A stretch of DNA of 64,000 nucleotides from Fodinicurvata sp. EGI_FJ10296 (GTDB lineage Bacteria; Pseudomonadota; Alphaproteobacteria; DSM-16000; Inquilinaceae). The stretch spans positions 248,001 through 312,000 of the forward strand of contig NZ_JBFCVL010000003.1 of the NCBI RefSeq assembly GCF_040712075.1, in the 5' to 3' direction. Within the stretch, counting starts at the first letter, position 1; every line of letters begins with the position of its first letter. The notes beneath the pieces are model-generated. The model was not told the origin of the DNA, did no database searches, and was given only the letters and a program-made list of their open reading frames with translations. This document shows, in pieces, positions 32,235 to 40,987 of the stretch. A program made the position numbers and the translations under genes.

Positions 32235-32408
32235 GTGCGCAGGACCGATATCATCTCGGCGCTGATCCTTCTGGCGATCAGTGGCTATGGTGTGGGGGAA
32301 TCCCTGACTTTCCCCAGCCGCGCGGCGGCGTGGCCGTTGTGGATGTGGGGTGCGCTGCTGGTGTCGAGCCTCGGCCTGCTGGTGCAGGCCGTGTTGCGCA
32401 AGCAATGA
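32235..32408 (+). CDS. N-terminal half of TctB (split subunit)
   Basis: A 57-aa protein starting at GTG 32235, with GGGGAG 8 nt upstream. Two membrane segments are visible (IISALILLAISGYGVGE and PLWMWGALLVSSLGLLVQAV). Length and pattern match the first two helices of TctB/DUF1468, as seen by comparison with the intact TctB at 48793. It ends TGA at 32406 and the second half follows in another frame. Confidence 0.65.
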   Translation: MRRTDIISALILLAISGYGVGESLTFPSRAAAWPLWMWGALLVSSLGLLVQAVLRKQ

Positions 32409-32466
32409 CCGCTGCGCCGGCGGCTGACGCACGCCGATGCGAACAGGCAAAACGGAGCCCCTGCCC

Positions 32467-32703
32467 ATGACCGGCAATCCCAGAGTCCTGATCAGCCTGG
32501 CCTTGCTGACGGCCTATGTCTTCGTCGTTCCTGTCGCAGGATTCTTCGTAACGACGGGTGCCTATCTGGCGGCGCATATGGCGTTCCTGGGGATCCGTCC
32601 GGCGTGGCTGGTTCTGGGCGTCGTGGCCGGCGCGCTGGCCTTCCTCTATCTCGTCTTCATCCAGTTTCTGGGCGTCCCGATACCCCACGGCGCCCTCTAC
32701 TGA
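32467..32703 (+). CDS. C-terminal half of TctB (split subunit)
   Basis: A 78-aa protein (MTGNPRVLISLALLTAYVFV...) with two or three hydrophobic stretches that match the last two helices of TctB. It starts at ATG 32467 with its own GGAG 9 nt upstream; an in-frame ATG at 32437 lacks this. Frame differs from the first half (offset 232 bp) and 58 bp separate them. Separate ribosome sites suggest a genuine two-piece subunit rather than a recent frameshift. Confidence 0.65.
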   Translation: MTGNPRVLISLALLTAYVFVVPVAGFFVTTGAYLAAHMAFLGIRPAWLVLGVVAGALAFLYLVFIQFLGVPIPHGALY

Positions 32704-32767
32704 TCGCAACCGGCAGAGCGCGGCATCGGGCCTTTAATCTCCAGCCGCATGGAACAGGGAGCACTCG

Positions 32768-34288
32768 ATGATCGAGCCGATCCTGGACGGTTTCCTGGTC
32801 GCCCTTCAGCCCTGGAACATCGTCTTCGCTTTCATCGGCGCCCTGCTCGGCGTTCTTCTCGGCGGCATGCCGGGCATTTCGGCGACGCTGGGGATCGCGC
32901 TTTTGGTTCCGGTGACTTTCGACATGCCGACCGTCGGCGCGCTGATCTTTCTGGGCGGCGTCTATTGCGGCGCCATTTACGGCGGTTCGATTTCCGGGAT
33001 TCTGATCAACGTGCCCGGCACGCCGGCCGCCGTCGCCAGCATGCTCGACGGTTATGAAATGACCCGTCAGGGACGCGGCGGCCACGCGCTCGGAACAGCG
33101 GTCGCGGCTTCGCTGGTCGGCGGCCAGATCGGCGTCATCGTCCTGCTGTTCCTGGCGCCGATCGTGGCCATGATTGCGCTTGAGATACGCTCGGCGGAAT
33201 TCTTCTGGATCGTCGTGTTCGCGATGACGACGGTTGGCGCCATCGGCAGCGATTCAGCGCTCAAGGGCCTGATGTCCGGCATGATTGGCCTCGCCATTGC
33301 GACCGTCGGCATGCATCCGATGACCGGCACGCTGCGCTTTACGTTCGGCGAACCCGCCCTTTACGAGGGCATCCCCGTGATCGTCGGTCTCGTCGGCCTG
33401 TTCTCGATCTCTCAGGTTCTGGTGTTGTGCGAAGGCCAGGGCATGAATACCCAGCTCAAGGTGCCGAAGCTGGGGTCGATGTGGCCCGGGTTCCAGCAAC
33501 TGAATCGCTATCGCGGCACTTTCTTTCGCTCATCCGTCCTTGGAACGCTTGTCGGCCTGATACCGGGGGCCGGTGCGGATATCGCCGCCTTCATCGGCCG
33601 CAGCGAGGCCCGGCGCCGGTCCCGCGAGCCCGAACAGTACGGCAAAGGCAGCATGGAAGCCGTCGTCGGATCGGAAGCCGCCAACAACGCCGTTGTCGGC
33701 GGCAGCCTGATTCCGATGCTGACGCTGGGGATCCCCGGCAACGCGGTGACGGCGGCGTTGCTGGGCGGACTGCTGATCCACGGCCTGATCCCCGGCGCCC
33801 GGCTTTTCGACAATCACAGCGACATCCTTTATCCGTTCATGGTCAGCCTGCTGCTGGCCAATCTGTTCTTCGCCGTGATCGCGTTCACTCTGCTGCGCTA
33901 TATCGCCAAGGTGATTCTGGTCCCGCAGGGCATCATCGCGCCGATGGTCATGGCGCTGGCAGTAATCGGGGCATTCTCGTACCGCAACATGGTGTTCGAC
34001 ATCTACATCATGCTGGCCCTCGGACTGGTCGGATATCTGATGCGCAAAGCCGCCTTCCCGCTGGCGCCGATCATTCTGGGCATTATCCTCGGTCCATTGG
34101 CCGAGGAGAACCTCGATCGGGTTTTCTCGCTCGCCAACGCCCAGGGCATATCCGTTATCCAATATTTCTTCAGCCGTTGGATTACCATAGCGCTTATGGC
34201 ATTGACCGGGGCCACGATCGTGCTGTCGATCGTCAGGGAGGTGCGGTTCCGTCGGGAAGGTCGAACCGAGACGGCGCCCGAGGGATAA
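32768..34288 (+). CDS. tctA: TTT transporter large membrane subunit TctA
   Basis: A 506-aa protein with about 12 membrane segments. TctA signatures: GVLLGGMPGISATLGIALLVP, GGVYCGAIYGGSISGILINVPGTPAAVAS (in parts), GLIPGAGADIAAFI, and SEAANNAVVGGSLIPMLTLGIPGN (in parts). It forms the proton- or sodium-driven channel with TctB, fed by TctC (31113). GGGAG precedes ATG 32768. Confidence 0.92.
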   Translation: MIEPILDGFLVALQPWNIVFAFIGALLGVLLGGMPGISATLGIALLVPVTFDMPTVGALIFLGGVYCGAIYGGSISGILINVPGTPAAVASMLDGYEMTRQGRGGHALGTAVAASLVGGQIGVIVLLFLAPIVAMIALEIRSAEFFWIVVFAMTTVGAIGSDSALKGLMSGMIGLAIATVGMHPMTGTLRFTFGEPALYEGIPVIVGLVGLFSISQVLVLCEGQGMNTQLKVPKLGSMWPGFQQLNRYRGTFFRSSVLGTLVGLIPGAGADIAAFIGRSEARRRSREPEQYGKGSMEAVVGSEAANNAVVGGSLIPMLTLGIPGNAVTAALLGGLLIHGLIPGARLFDNHSDILYPFMVSLLLANLFFAVIAFTLLRYIAKVILVPQGIIAPMVMALAVIGAFSYRNMVFDIYIMLALGLVGYLMRKAAFPLAPIILGIILGPLAEENLDRVFSLANAQGISVIQYFFSRWITIALMALTGATIVLSIVREVRFRREGRTETAPEG

Positions 34289-34362
34289 CGCCCGAGGGAT
34301 AGCAATCGAGGACCCGCCCGCCAACCGCTCCGCGACGAAGGGTGTCATGGGCAAGGGTTATG

Positions 34363-35454
34363 ATGGATAGCAGGGACAAAGGGACCGGCGGCGAACGCCG
34401 CGTGCGGCAGAGGGCGCGGCGGCAAGGCCGCACCATGGCGCCGACGCTGACGGATGTCGCCCGTCTGGCCGACGTTTCCACGGCCACCGTCTCCCGCGTC
34501 CTGAACAATTCCGGCCAGGTGAGCGAGGATCGCAAGCGGGCGGTAGAGGAGGCGATCGAGGCGCTGGGATACGTCCCCAACTCGGCGGCGCGCAGTCTGG
34601 TGTCCCAGCGTTACAACACGATCGGCGCCATCGTGCCGACGCTGGAAAACGCGACCTTCGCACGGCTTGTGGAAGCATTCCAGAAACGCGTCAGCGCGTC
34701 GGGTGCGGCGATGATGGTTGCAAGTTCCGCCTATGACCCCGAGGTGGAACTGAAGCACGGCAGGAAACTGCTGGAAAGCGGTGTCGACGGCATCATGCTG
34801 ATCGGCAGCGTCCACAACCCCAAGCTTGACCAGCTCCTGCGCGAGCATGGCGTCGCCGTCGTCAGTTGCCTGGTGCTCGATCAGGAACGCGACACCGCCA
34901 GCGTCGGATTCGACAATGCGACCGCCGCGGCCATGGCGGCGGATTATCTGATGGATCTCGGCCACCGGCGCATCGGGCTGATTGCCGGCATGATCCGCAT
35001 GAACGATCGCGCGGAGCAGCGGGTGCGCGGCATACAGGCCGCACTGCAGCGCCGTGGCGTGCCATTCGCCGCGGAATACCTGCTCGAACGCCCCTACAGG
35101 ATCGAGGAAGGCGGCGTGGGCTTCCAATACCTGATGGGGCTGGACTTGCCGCCAACCGCGATCATCTGCGGCAATGACGTGCTCGCCTTCGGCGCACTGA
35201 TCCAGGCGCGGCGGTCCGGTCTGGACGTGCCGGGCGACGTCTCGATCATCGGCTTCGACGATCAGGCCTTTGCCGCGCATCTGACGCCGTCGCTGACCAC
35301 CCTGCATGTGCCGGCAGAGGAAATCGGCATCCAGGCCGCCGACTATATCCTGACCACCGTCGCCGGAGGCACCGCGCCGCACATTGTCCCCGTGGCCGTC
35401 AATCTCGTCGTCCGCCAGTCCACCGGCCGGCCGAAGCCGCCGCAGGGTCAGTAG
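34363..35454 (+). CDS. LacI/GalR-family transcriptional regulator
   Basis: A 363-aa regulator. The HTH and hinge lie at about 28-75 (LTDVARLADVSTATVSRVLN ... VPNSAARSL), followed by a periplasmic-binding-like sensor domain (NTIGAIVPTLENATF, GVDGIMLIGS, IICGNDVLAFGA, VSIIGFDDQ). The basic N-terminal extension before the HTH depends on the start; ATG 34363, 34360 and 34435 are all possible. It closes the dehydratase/TTT cluster. GTAAGCGCTTAC-type operators at 29727 and 29802 match its family, so it likely represses that operon until a sugar acid binds. Confidence 0.88.
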   Translation: MDSRDKGTGGERRVRQRARRQGRTMAPTLTDVARLADVSTATVSRVLNNSGQVSEDRKRAVEEAIEALGYVPNSAARSLVSQRYNTIGAIVPTLENATFARLVEAFQKRVSASGAAMMVASSAYDPEVELKHGRKLLESGVDGIMLIGSVHNPKLDQLLREHGVAVVSCLVLDQERDTASVGFDNATAAAMAADYLMDLGHRRIGLIAGMIRMNDRAEQRVRGIQAALQRRGVPFAAEYLLERPYRIEEGGVGFQYLMGLDLPPTAIICGNDVLAFGALIQARRSGLDVPGDVSIIGFDDQAFAAHLTPSLTTLHVPAEEIGIQAADYILTTVAGGTAPHIVPVAVNLVVRQSTGRPKPPQGQ

Positions 35455-35566
35455 ATCATTTCCGCAAGGACGGTTCGGACGACGATGTCAGATCACGTTG
35501 CCAAGGGCCGACTTTGGCGCCACCTTGCTGATCATGGCGCGCACGGCAAGAGTGAGGGACGAGGGC

Positions 35567-36658
35567 ATGGCCGGACGATCGGAAACCGGGCAGCAAGGCC
35601 GCATCGCCGGTATCGACGTGGCCCGCGGCCTCGCGATCATCGGCATGCTGGCCGTCCATATCGGACCGACCCATCTGACCGATCCCGCCGGCCGGCTCTA
35701 TGCCCTGCTGACGCATGGCCGCGCGTCGATCCTGTTCGGACTGCTCGCCGGCGTCGGCGTGGCGCTGCTGGGCGCGAGCCGCAGTTCGACACCGGCGGCG
35801 GCCCGGCTTCGCCTCGTCTGGTTCGCCGTGGTACTGCTGCCGCTCGGGCTATGGCTCCAGGGGCTGAACATTTCGGTCCTGGTCATCCTTGCCAATTATG
35901 CGCTGCTGTTCCTGTTCGGCGCGCTGTGCATCGGGCTCTCCAATCGCGCAATCGCCGGTCTGGCGGTCGCGTTTGCGATCCTCGGACCGATCGGGTTCCT
36001 GACCGGCAAGATCGTCGACCCCGGCACTTTCAACCGCTTTCCGGTTTCGTGGGCGAACTCGCCGGCGGAAATTCTCCACGGCCTTGCCTTGTCCGGCCCC
36101 TATCCCTTCATCACCTGGGCGGCACCGTTTCTGACCGGCATGTGGCTGGGACGCCAGAACCTCAACGACAACGGCTTCAGGATGCGCATGGTCCTCGTCG
36201 GCGGCGCGACGATGGTCGCCGCCGTGGCGCTCGCCGCCCTGCTGAATACGATGCTTGACCCGCCCACCTATCTGCGCGGTCTGCATCGTCTGCTCGACGC
36301 TTCGCCGCACAGCCAGATGCCGCTCTGGCTGATCGGCGCCACCGGATCGGCCGTGTTCGCGCTCGGCCTTTCGCTGATCGCGGCCGACCGGCTGGGACGC
36401 GCCGTCTCGCCACTCGCGTTGGCCGGGCAACTGGCGTTGAGCATCTATGTCGGCCATCTTGTCGCGCTCCACTTTCTGGGCCGAACCATGAAGTCGTCGG
36501 ATGTCGGCGAGGCCATCGGCATTATCGCCCTGATCCTGGCGGTCTCGCTTGTCATCGGCGGCATCTGGCGGCACTTCTGGCCACGAGGGCCGCTGGAGAC
36601 GGTGTTGGCCCTGCCCTGGACGCTGTCGGCTTCCCTGTCTTCTGCCGGCAGGCGCTGA
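35567..36658 (+). CDS. acyltransferase-like integral membrane protein (DUF418/heparan N-acetyltransferase type)
   Basis: A 363-aa protein with about ten hydrophobic segments. The opening GIDVARGLAIIGMLAVHIGP is the signature of the DUF418/DUF1624 membrane acyltransferase group. FITWAAPFLTGMWLGR and the late LSIYVGHLVALHFLGR support this. ATG 35567 is preceded by GAGGGACGAGG. The frame is open upstream into the LacI gene, but the extra sequence is not membrane-like. The substrate is unknown; it may O-acylate envelope glycans. Confidence 0.7.
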   Translation: MAGRSETGQQGRIAGIDVARGLAIIGMLAVHIGPTHLTDPAGRLYALLTHGRASILFGLLAGVGVALLGASRSSTPAAARLRLVWFAVVLLPLGLWLQGLNISVLVILANYALLFLFGALCIGLSNRAIAGLAVAFAILGPIGFLTGKIVDPGTFNRFPVSWANSPAEILHGLALSGPYPFITWAAPFLTGMWLGRQNLNDNGFRMRMVLVGGATMVAAVALAALLNTMLDPPTYLRGLHRLLDASPHSQMPLWLIGATGSAVFALGLSLIAADRLGRAVSPLALAGQLALSIYVGHLVALHFLGRTMKSSDVGEAIGIIALILAVSLVIGGIWRHFWPRGPLETVLALPWTLSASLSSAGRR

Positions 36659-36667
36659 CAATTTCGC

Positions 36668-36706
36668 TTGACGCATCGATCATCACGGGCATAGATCATC
36701 TATGCC
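36668..36706 (+). promoter_or_regulatory. promoter with 19-bp palindromic operator for the padR unit
   Basis: A -35 TTGACG (36668-36673) is followed at 18 bp by a -10-like TAGATC embedded in the perfect palindrome GGCATAGAT-C-ATCTATGCC (36688-36706). An operator over the -10 suits autorepression by the PadR protein encoded next. It also argues that translation starts downstream (36789), not at the ATG inside the palindrome (36702). Confidence 0.6.
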
Positions 36707-36788
36707 TAGAACTTCAATGCATAACGGAGCGGCCCAACGGTCTGCCGTCGACTATACGGACCGACGGTACTGGAACGGCATCATCAAG

Positions 36789-37151
36789 ATGAGTCTTTCC
36801 AAGTTCTTCATCCTGCGCGTCCTGCACGACCGGCCGATGCACGGCTATGAAATCGCACGCGCCGTCGAAACGACCACGAACGGATGCTGTTCGCCGACCG
36901 AAGGCACCATCTACCCGGTTCTGCGCGAGTTCGAGACCGGCGGCTACGTGACCTCGGCGGAGGAAACCGTTTCGGGCCGGGGCCGCAAGGTCTACACGCT
37001 GACCGAAAAGGGCCGGGCGGCTTTCAAGGTTGGGGTGGAAGCCTGGATGGAGGTAACCGACTGTCTGGTCGAATCCGGCAGAACCGCGGACACGACCAGC
37101 CGCACCGAGTCCGGCGACGCTCCGGAGTCTCCAGCGGAACGCTGCTGCTGA
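36789..37151 (+). CDS. PadR-family regulator with paired cysteines
   Basis: A 120-aa PadR winged-helix repressor: LSKFFILRVLHDRPMHGYEI, SPTEGTIYPVLREFETGGYV and RGRKVYTLTEKGRAAF are family landmarks. A Cys33-Cys34 pair (NGCCSP) sits where many PadR proteins have Phe-Trp, and the protein ends in Cys-Cys (ERCC). Thiol pairs suggest a metal(loid) or redox signal rather than a phenolic acid. It leads a rightward set with a flavoprotein and an MFS pump and has a 19-bp palindrome in its promoter. Arsenic is a plausible inducer, but this is inferred. Confidence 0.78.
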   Translation: MSLSKFFILRVLHDRPMHGYEIARAVETTTNGCCSPTEGTIYPVLREFETGGYVTSAEETVSGRGRKVYTLTEKGRAAFKVGVEAWMEVTDCLVESGRTADTTSRTESGDAPESPAERCC

Positions 37152-37205
37152 TTTTTTTGGCTTCATACCTCGATCCTCTATGCAATGACCATAAAGGGGT
37201 GTGCC

Positions 37206-38585
37206 ATGAATGAAAACGATACCATTGCCGTCATCGGCGCCGGCCCTGTCGGCCTTGCCGCCGCTGCACATCTCGTGGGTCGCAGCCTGAAACCGATGAT
37301 ACTGGAACAGGCGGACCATGTCGGCGCCGCCATCGGCCAATGGGGCCATGTACGCGTCTTCTCGCCCTGGAAATACAATATCGACGAAGCCGCCACCGCC
37401 CTGCTTGACGAAATGCCATGGATGCGCCCCAATCCGGAAGACCTGCCGACCGGCACCGAAATCGTCCGCGACTATCTGGCCCCGCTGGCGGCTCACCCCG
37501 CCATCGCGCCGCATCTGATATTGGGGGCACGGGTGACGCAAGTAATGCGCGAAGGCCGGGCCGACCAGCCGCTCACGATTGCGTGGCGGGGCACCGACAA
37601 CGTGGAACACAGCCACAGGGTTCGCGCTGTCATCGATGCCTCCGGCACCTGGGGACAGCCAAACCCGATGGGCGTCAACGGCGGCGCCGTTCCCGGCGAA
37701 ACCCAACACAGCGACCGGATCGCCTATGGCATCCCTGACATACACGGAGCATCGCGCGCCGAATATGCCGGCCGCCGCGTGCTGGTGGTCGGCGGCGGCC
37801 ATTCGGCGGTCAATGTCGTGCTCGACCTTGTCCGCCTGCGGAAATCGACGCCGGAGACGGAAATCGTCTGGGCGCTCAGAAGCGAACGGGTCGATAAACG
37901 GCTCGGCGGCGGCTCGGCGGACCAGTTGCCGGCGCGCGGCGCCCTCGGCGACGCCGCAAGGCAGGCCGTCGACAGCGGCACGGTCACCGTCCTGGCGCCA
38001 TTCGCCGCTCAGCGAATCGCGGCCGACGCCGATAATCTGATCGTCGACGGCCGTCATGGGACACGGGCCATTTCGCTTGATGTCGACCGCGTGGTTGTCG
38101 CAACGGGATTCCGGCCCGATTTCTCGATGCTGGAGGGGCTGAGTATTGCCATCGACCCTGTCGTCGAAGCGCCACCGGCACTGGCGTCGCTGATCGATCC
38201 GGCATTGCATTCCTGCGGCACGGTCCCGCCGCACGGCGCGCGGGAACTGGCGCATCCCGAACCCGGATTCTACATCGTGGGTGCCAAGTCCTACGGCCGT
38301 GCGCCGACATTCCTGATGATGACCGGCTACGAACAGGTGCGGTCAGTCGTCGCCGAGATTGCCGGCGATCACGCAGCCGCCAACGACGTCCGGCTGATAT
38401 TGCCCGAAACGGGTGTGTGCAGCGCCGTGCCGCAAGCAGCGCCGCAAACCTCGATCACGGACCCACCACGATCGGCATCTGGATGTTGCGGTGGGCCAGA
38501 ACCGGTCAGCGTTGATGCCTGCTGCGTCAAGGACGCCGAGGCCAAGACCGGAGGCGCCACGGGCTGCGGGTGCTCGGTCGCATGA
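37206..38585 (+). CDS. FAD-dependent pyridine nucleotide oxidoreductase with Cys-rich tail
   Basis: A 459-aa flavoprotein monooxygenase/reductase-like protein. The FAD motif is GAGPVGLAAAAHL (N-terminus) and the NAD(P) motif VLVVGGGHSAVNVVLDL is central; VVVATGFRPD precedes the last third. The final about 40 residues carry six cysteines (GCCGGPEP, DACCVKD, GCGCSVA). Similar Cys tails occur, to my recollection, on flavoproteins in arsenic gene islands. ATG 37206 with AGGGG upstream is preferred to ATG 37185. It shares an operon with padR (54-bp gap) and overlaps the MFS gene by 4 bp. Substrate unproven. Confidence 0.75.
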   Translation: MNENDTIAVIGAGPVGLAAAAHLVGRSLKPMILEQADHVGAAIGQWGHVRVFSPWKYNIDEAATALLDEMPWMRPNPEDLPTGTEIVRDYLAPLAAHPAIAPHLILGARVTQVMREGRADQPLTIAWRGTDNVEHSHRVRAVIDASGTWGQPNPMGVNGGAVPGETQHSDRIAYGIPDIHGASRAEYAGRRVLVVGGGHSAVNVVLDLVRLRKSTPETEIVWALRSERVDKRLGGGSADQLPARGALGDAARQAVDSGTVTVLAPFAAQRIAADADNLIVDGRHGTRAISLDVDRVVVATGFRPDFSMLEGLSIAIDPVVEAPPALASLIDPALHSCGTVPPHGARELAHPEPGFYIVGAKSYGRAPTFLMMTGYEQVRSVVAEIAGDHAAANDVRLILPETGVCSAVPQAAPQTSITDPPRSASGCCGGPEPVSVDACCVKDAEAKTGGATGCGCSVA

Positions 38586-39790
38586 GGTCCGGATCCCGCA
38601 GAACCGGCGTCATTCTGGCACTAGGCGGCGCGCAGACATTGGCCTGGGGCTCGACATACTATCTGCCGGCGATCCTGGCGGTGCCGATGGGCGAAACCAT
38701 GGGCACCACGACAGGACCAATCTATGGCGCGTTTTCCGCCGCCCTCGTCCTGTCCGCGCTGCTGGGGCCGGCGGCCGGACGGCGGATCGACCGCTTCGGC
38801 GGCCGCGACGTGCTGGCGGTGTCCAGTCTGGTTTTTGCTGTCGGTCTCGCCACCCTCGGCGCGGCACAAAGCCTGTGGATGCTGTATGCCGGATGGCTGA
38901 TTCTGGGCATCGGCATGGCCATGGGGCTTTATGAAGCGGCCTTTGCCACGCTTGCCGGAATCTATGGCAGCTCGGCGCGCGGCGCCATCACGGGGATCAC
39001 GTTGCTGGCGGGGCTCGCCAGCACCATCTGCTGGCCGATCACAGCGCTGATGGAGGCGGAAATGGGCTGGCGCGCGGCCTGTTTCGCCTGGGCGACGGTG
39101 CATGTGGCGATCGGTCTTCCCGTCAACCGGTTCCTGATTCCGGCAATGCCGGTTCAGATGGAAGCGCCGGCAGACGCCCCGCCGGACCCACCGCGCAACA
39201 CCCCGAAAGCCAATGCCGGCCTCTGGGACCGGAACATGGTGCTGCTGGCTTTCGCCTTTACGACAACCTGGTTCATCAGCACGGCGATGGCTGCTCATCT
39301 GCCCCGCCTGCTGCAGGATTCCGGCGCAACGGCCGCCGGCGCGATCGCCATCGCGGCGCTGGTCGGCCCCGCTCAGGTCGCCGGACGGCTGCTGGAATTC
39401 GGCCTGCTGCAACGGTTCCACCCACTGCTTTCCGCGCGCCTCGCGGGCGCTGCCCATCCTTTGGGTGTCGCCGGCCTGGCGCTGTTCGGCGCGCCCGCGG
39501 CGATTTTTTTCGCCGTCGTCCACGGCGCCGGCAACGGCATCCTGACGATCGCAAAGGGGACCGTGCCGCTCGCGCTGTTCGGCCCATCCGGCTACGGCTT
39601 GCGCCAGGGCGTACTGTCAGTGCCGGCCCGTTTCGGGCAGGCAGCCGCGCCCTTCGTCTTCGCTCTGGCGATAGACCGCTATGGCGCGTCGGCCCTGTTG
39701 CTGTCGGCGACGCTGGGGCTGGCCGGCACGACCGCGCTTCTTTTCCTTCGAAGCCAGCCCTCGGGGTCCCAGGTTTCAACGGCAGACTGA
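38582..39790 (+). CDS. MFS transporter (probable efflux pump)
   Basis: A 402-aa, 12-helix major facilitator protein. GRRIDRFGGRDVL is the loop 2-3 motif of MFS carriers, and GIYGSSARGAITGITLLAGLAS lies in the middle of the N-half. A hydrophilic loop (about 195-215, Pro/Ala rich) separates the halves. The ATG overlaps the flavoprotein stop (ATGA, 38582-38585), so it is translationally coupled. In this setting it probably exports the product of the flavoprotein or the metalloid itself; inferred. Confidence 0.8.
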   Translation: MRSGSRRTGVILALGGAQTLAWGSTYYLPAILAVPMGETMGTTTGPIYGAFSAALVLSALLGPAAGRRIDRFGGRDVLAVSSLVFAVGLATLGAAQSLWMLYAGWLILGIGMAMGLYEAAFATLAGIYGSSARGAITGITLLAGLASTICWPITALMEAEMGWRAACFAWATVHVAIGLPVNRFLIPAMPVQMEAPADAPPDPPRNTPKANAGLWDRNMVLLAFAFTTTWFISTAMAAHLPRLLQDSGATAAGAIAIAALVGPAQVAGRLLEFGLLQRFHPLLSARLAGAAHPLGVAGLALFGAPAAIFFAVVHGAGNGILTIAKGTVPLALFGPSGYGLRQGVLSVPARFGQAAAPFVFALAIDRYGASALLLSATLGLAGTTALLFLRSQPSGSQVSTAD

Positions 39791-39858
39791 CGGCCGGAGG
39801 GATTCGGCAATCGAGCGCCCCTTGCCCTCGGAAGTGATTTCAGCGAAAACCTCGTGAG

Positions 39859-40929
39859 ATGCAGAACATGCCCGTCAACAATCGGGAACATCGGGGGCGC
39901 GGAAACGTGACAACGGGATTCACTGAAAAATCGGCCATCGAATCCGGTTTTGCGCAGATCTATGATGAAAGGATTGCGCCGAAGCTCGAACGGCTCACGG
40001 CCGATCGCGCCGGTTTGCGCCACAGAACGCGCCGGGATCTGCTGATCATCGCAGGTATCGGCGCCGTGGTCGCGATAGCCATTCCCCTGATACTGGGCAG
40101 CGCCTGGGCGTGGATTTCATTTCTGGTAATGACCGGCGCCATAATCCTGGCCCTGCTTTACGTCCAACGGCGGTCGAAGGACTGGAATGCCATGCTGATC
40201 GAGGCTTTCATGCCGGATGTCTGCCAGTTCCTGGGCGATCTGAGGTACGACCGTGAGGGTGCCCACGACAGTTTCGTCACAGCTTTTCAGGACGCCGGCA
40301 TCCTGCGGCCGTCGGCAAAACGAACACTGACCCACCACTTTGCCGGCAGCTACCGGAACACCGGATTCGAATTGGTCGAGGCGCATCTGAAGCGTAAGAA
40401 GCGGAACAAGGACTCCAGCGATTCGACTATTTTCAACGGCCTCCTGTTCAAGATCCAGGTGCCGGCCGCGATTCCCGGACGCATCGTCATCGTGCCCAAC
40501 TACGGCGCCTTCATGCAGAAGCTCGCCGATGCTCTGGGGCCGACCAGCGTCCGGTCCCTGGACGTGGTCCCGATGGACAAGCCCGATTTCGATGAGCGAT
40601 TTACCGTGCGCGGCGAGGTCCCCGACGGCACGCGTGCGCTGCTGACGCCGGGATTCATGGATGCGCTGCTGGAAATCGATGAGCACGAGGGCGGTGCCTC
40701 GCAAAAACGGTCTCTGGCAGCAGCCTTCGTCGACAATACGTTTCTGCTGACGCTCACCCGGCACGAACAGATCTTTTCACTCGGCCCGATCAAATTCGAA
40801 CGGCCGCGCCCCTTTCTGGCAACGCGGTCCATCCTTCGCGACAACCCCGACCTCCAGGGCACCGTCCATACGATGTTCGATGATATCGGTGTCGCCTATC
40901 GCGTCATCGACCGCCTTCACGGCAGTTGA
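39859..40929 (+). CDS. DUF3137 family membrane protein
   Basis: A 356-aa protein. After a hydrophilic N-terminus two adjacent membrane helices occur (about 61-103: LLIIAGIGAVVAIAIPLI and WISFLVMTGAIILALLYV), followed by a soluble domain with FNGLLFKIQVPAAIPGRIVI, VVPMDKPDFDERF and SLAAAFVDNTFLL, matching the DUF3137 pattern. No function is established for the family. ATG 39859, 39868 and GTG 39907 are possible starts. It stands alone, 68 bp after the MFS gene. Confidence 0.7.
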   Translation: MQNMPVNNREHRGRGNVTTGFTEKSAIESGFAQIYDERIAPKLERLTADRAGLRHRTRRDLLIIAGIGAVVAIAIPLILGSAWAWISFLVMTGAIILALLYVQRRSKDWNAMLIEAFMPDVCQFLGDLRYDREGAHDSFVTAFQDAGILRPSAKRTLTHHFAGSYRNTGFELVEAHLKRKKRNKDSSDSTIFNGLLFKIQVPAAIPGRIVIVPNYGAFMQKLADALGPTSVRSLDVVPMDKPDFDERFTVRGEVPDGTRALLTPGFMDALLEIDEHEGGASQKRSLAAAFVDNTFLLTLTRHEQIFSLGPIKFERPRPFLATRSILRDNPDLQGTVHTMFDDIGVAYRVIDRLHGS

Positions 40930-40987
40930 ATAATGGCCGCATGATTGCCTTCCGGCGACGGCAAGGCCGGTATCGAGGACTGAACCC

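Noticed and set aside
36714-38255. 513-codon frame antisense to padR and the flavoprotein gene
   Set aside because: It spans two genes with clear motifs on the other strand and has no recognisable domain.
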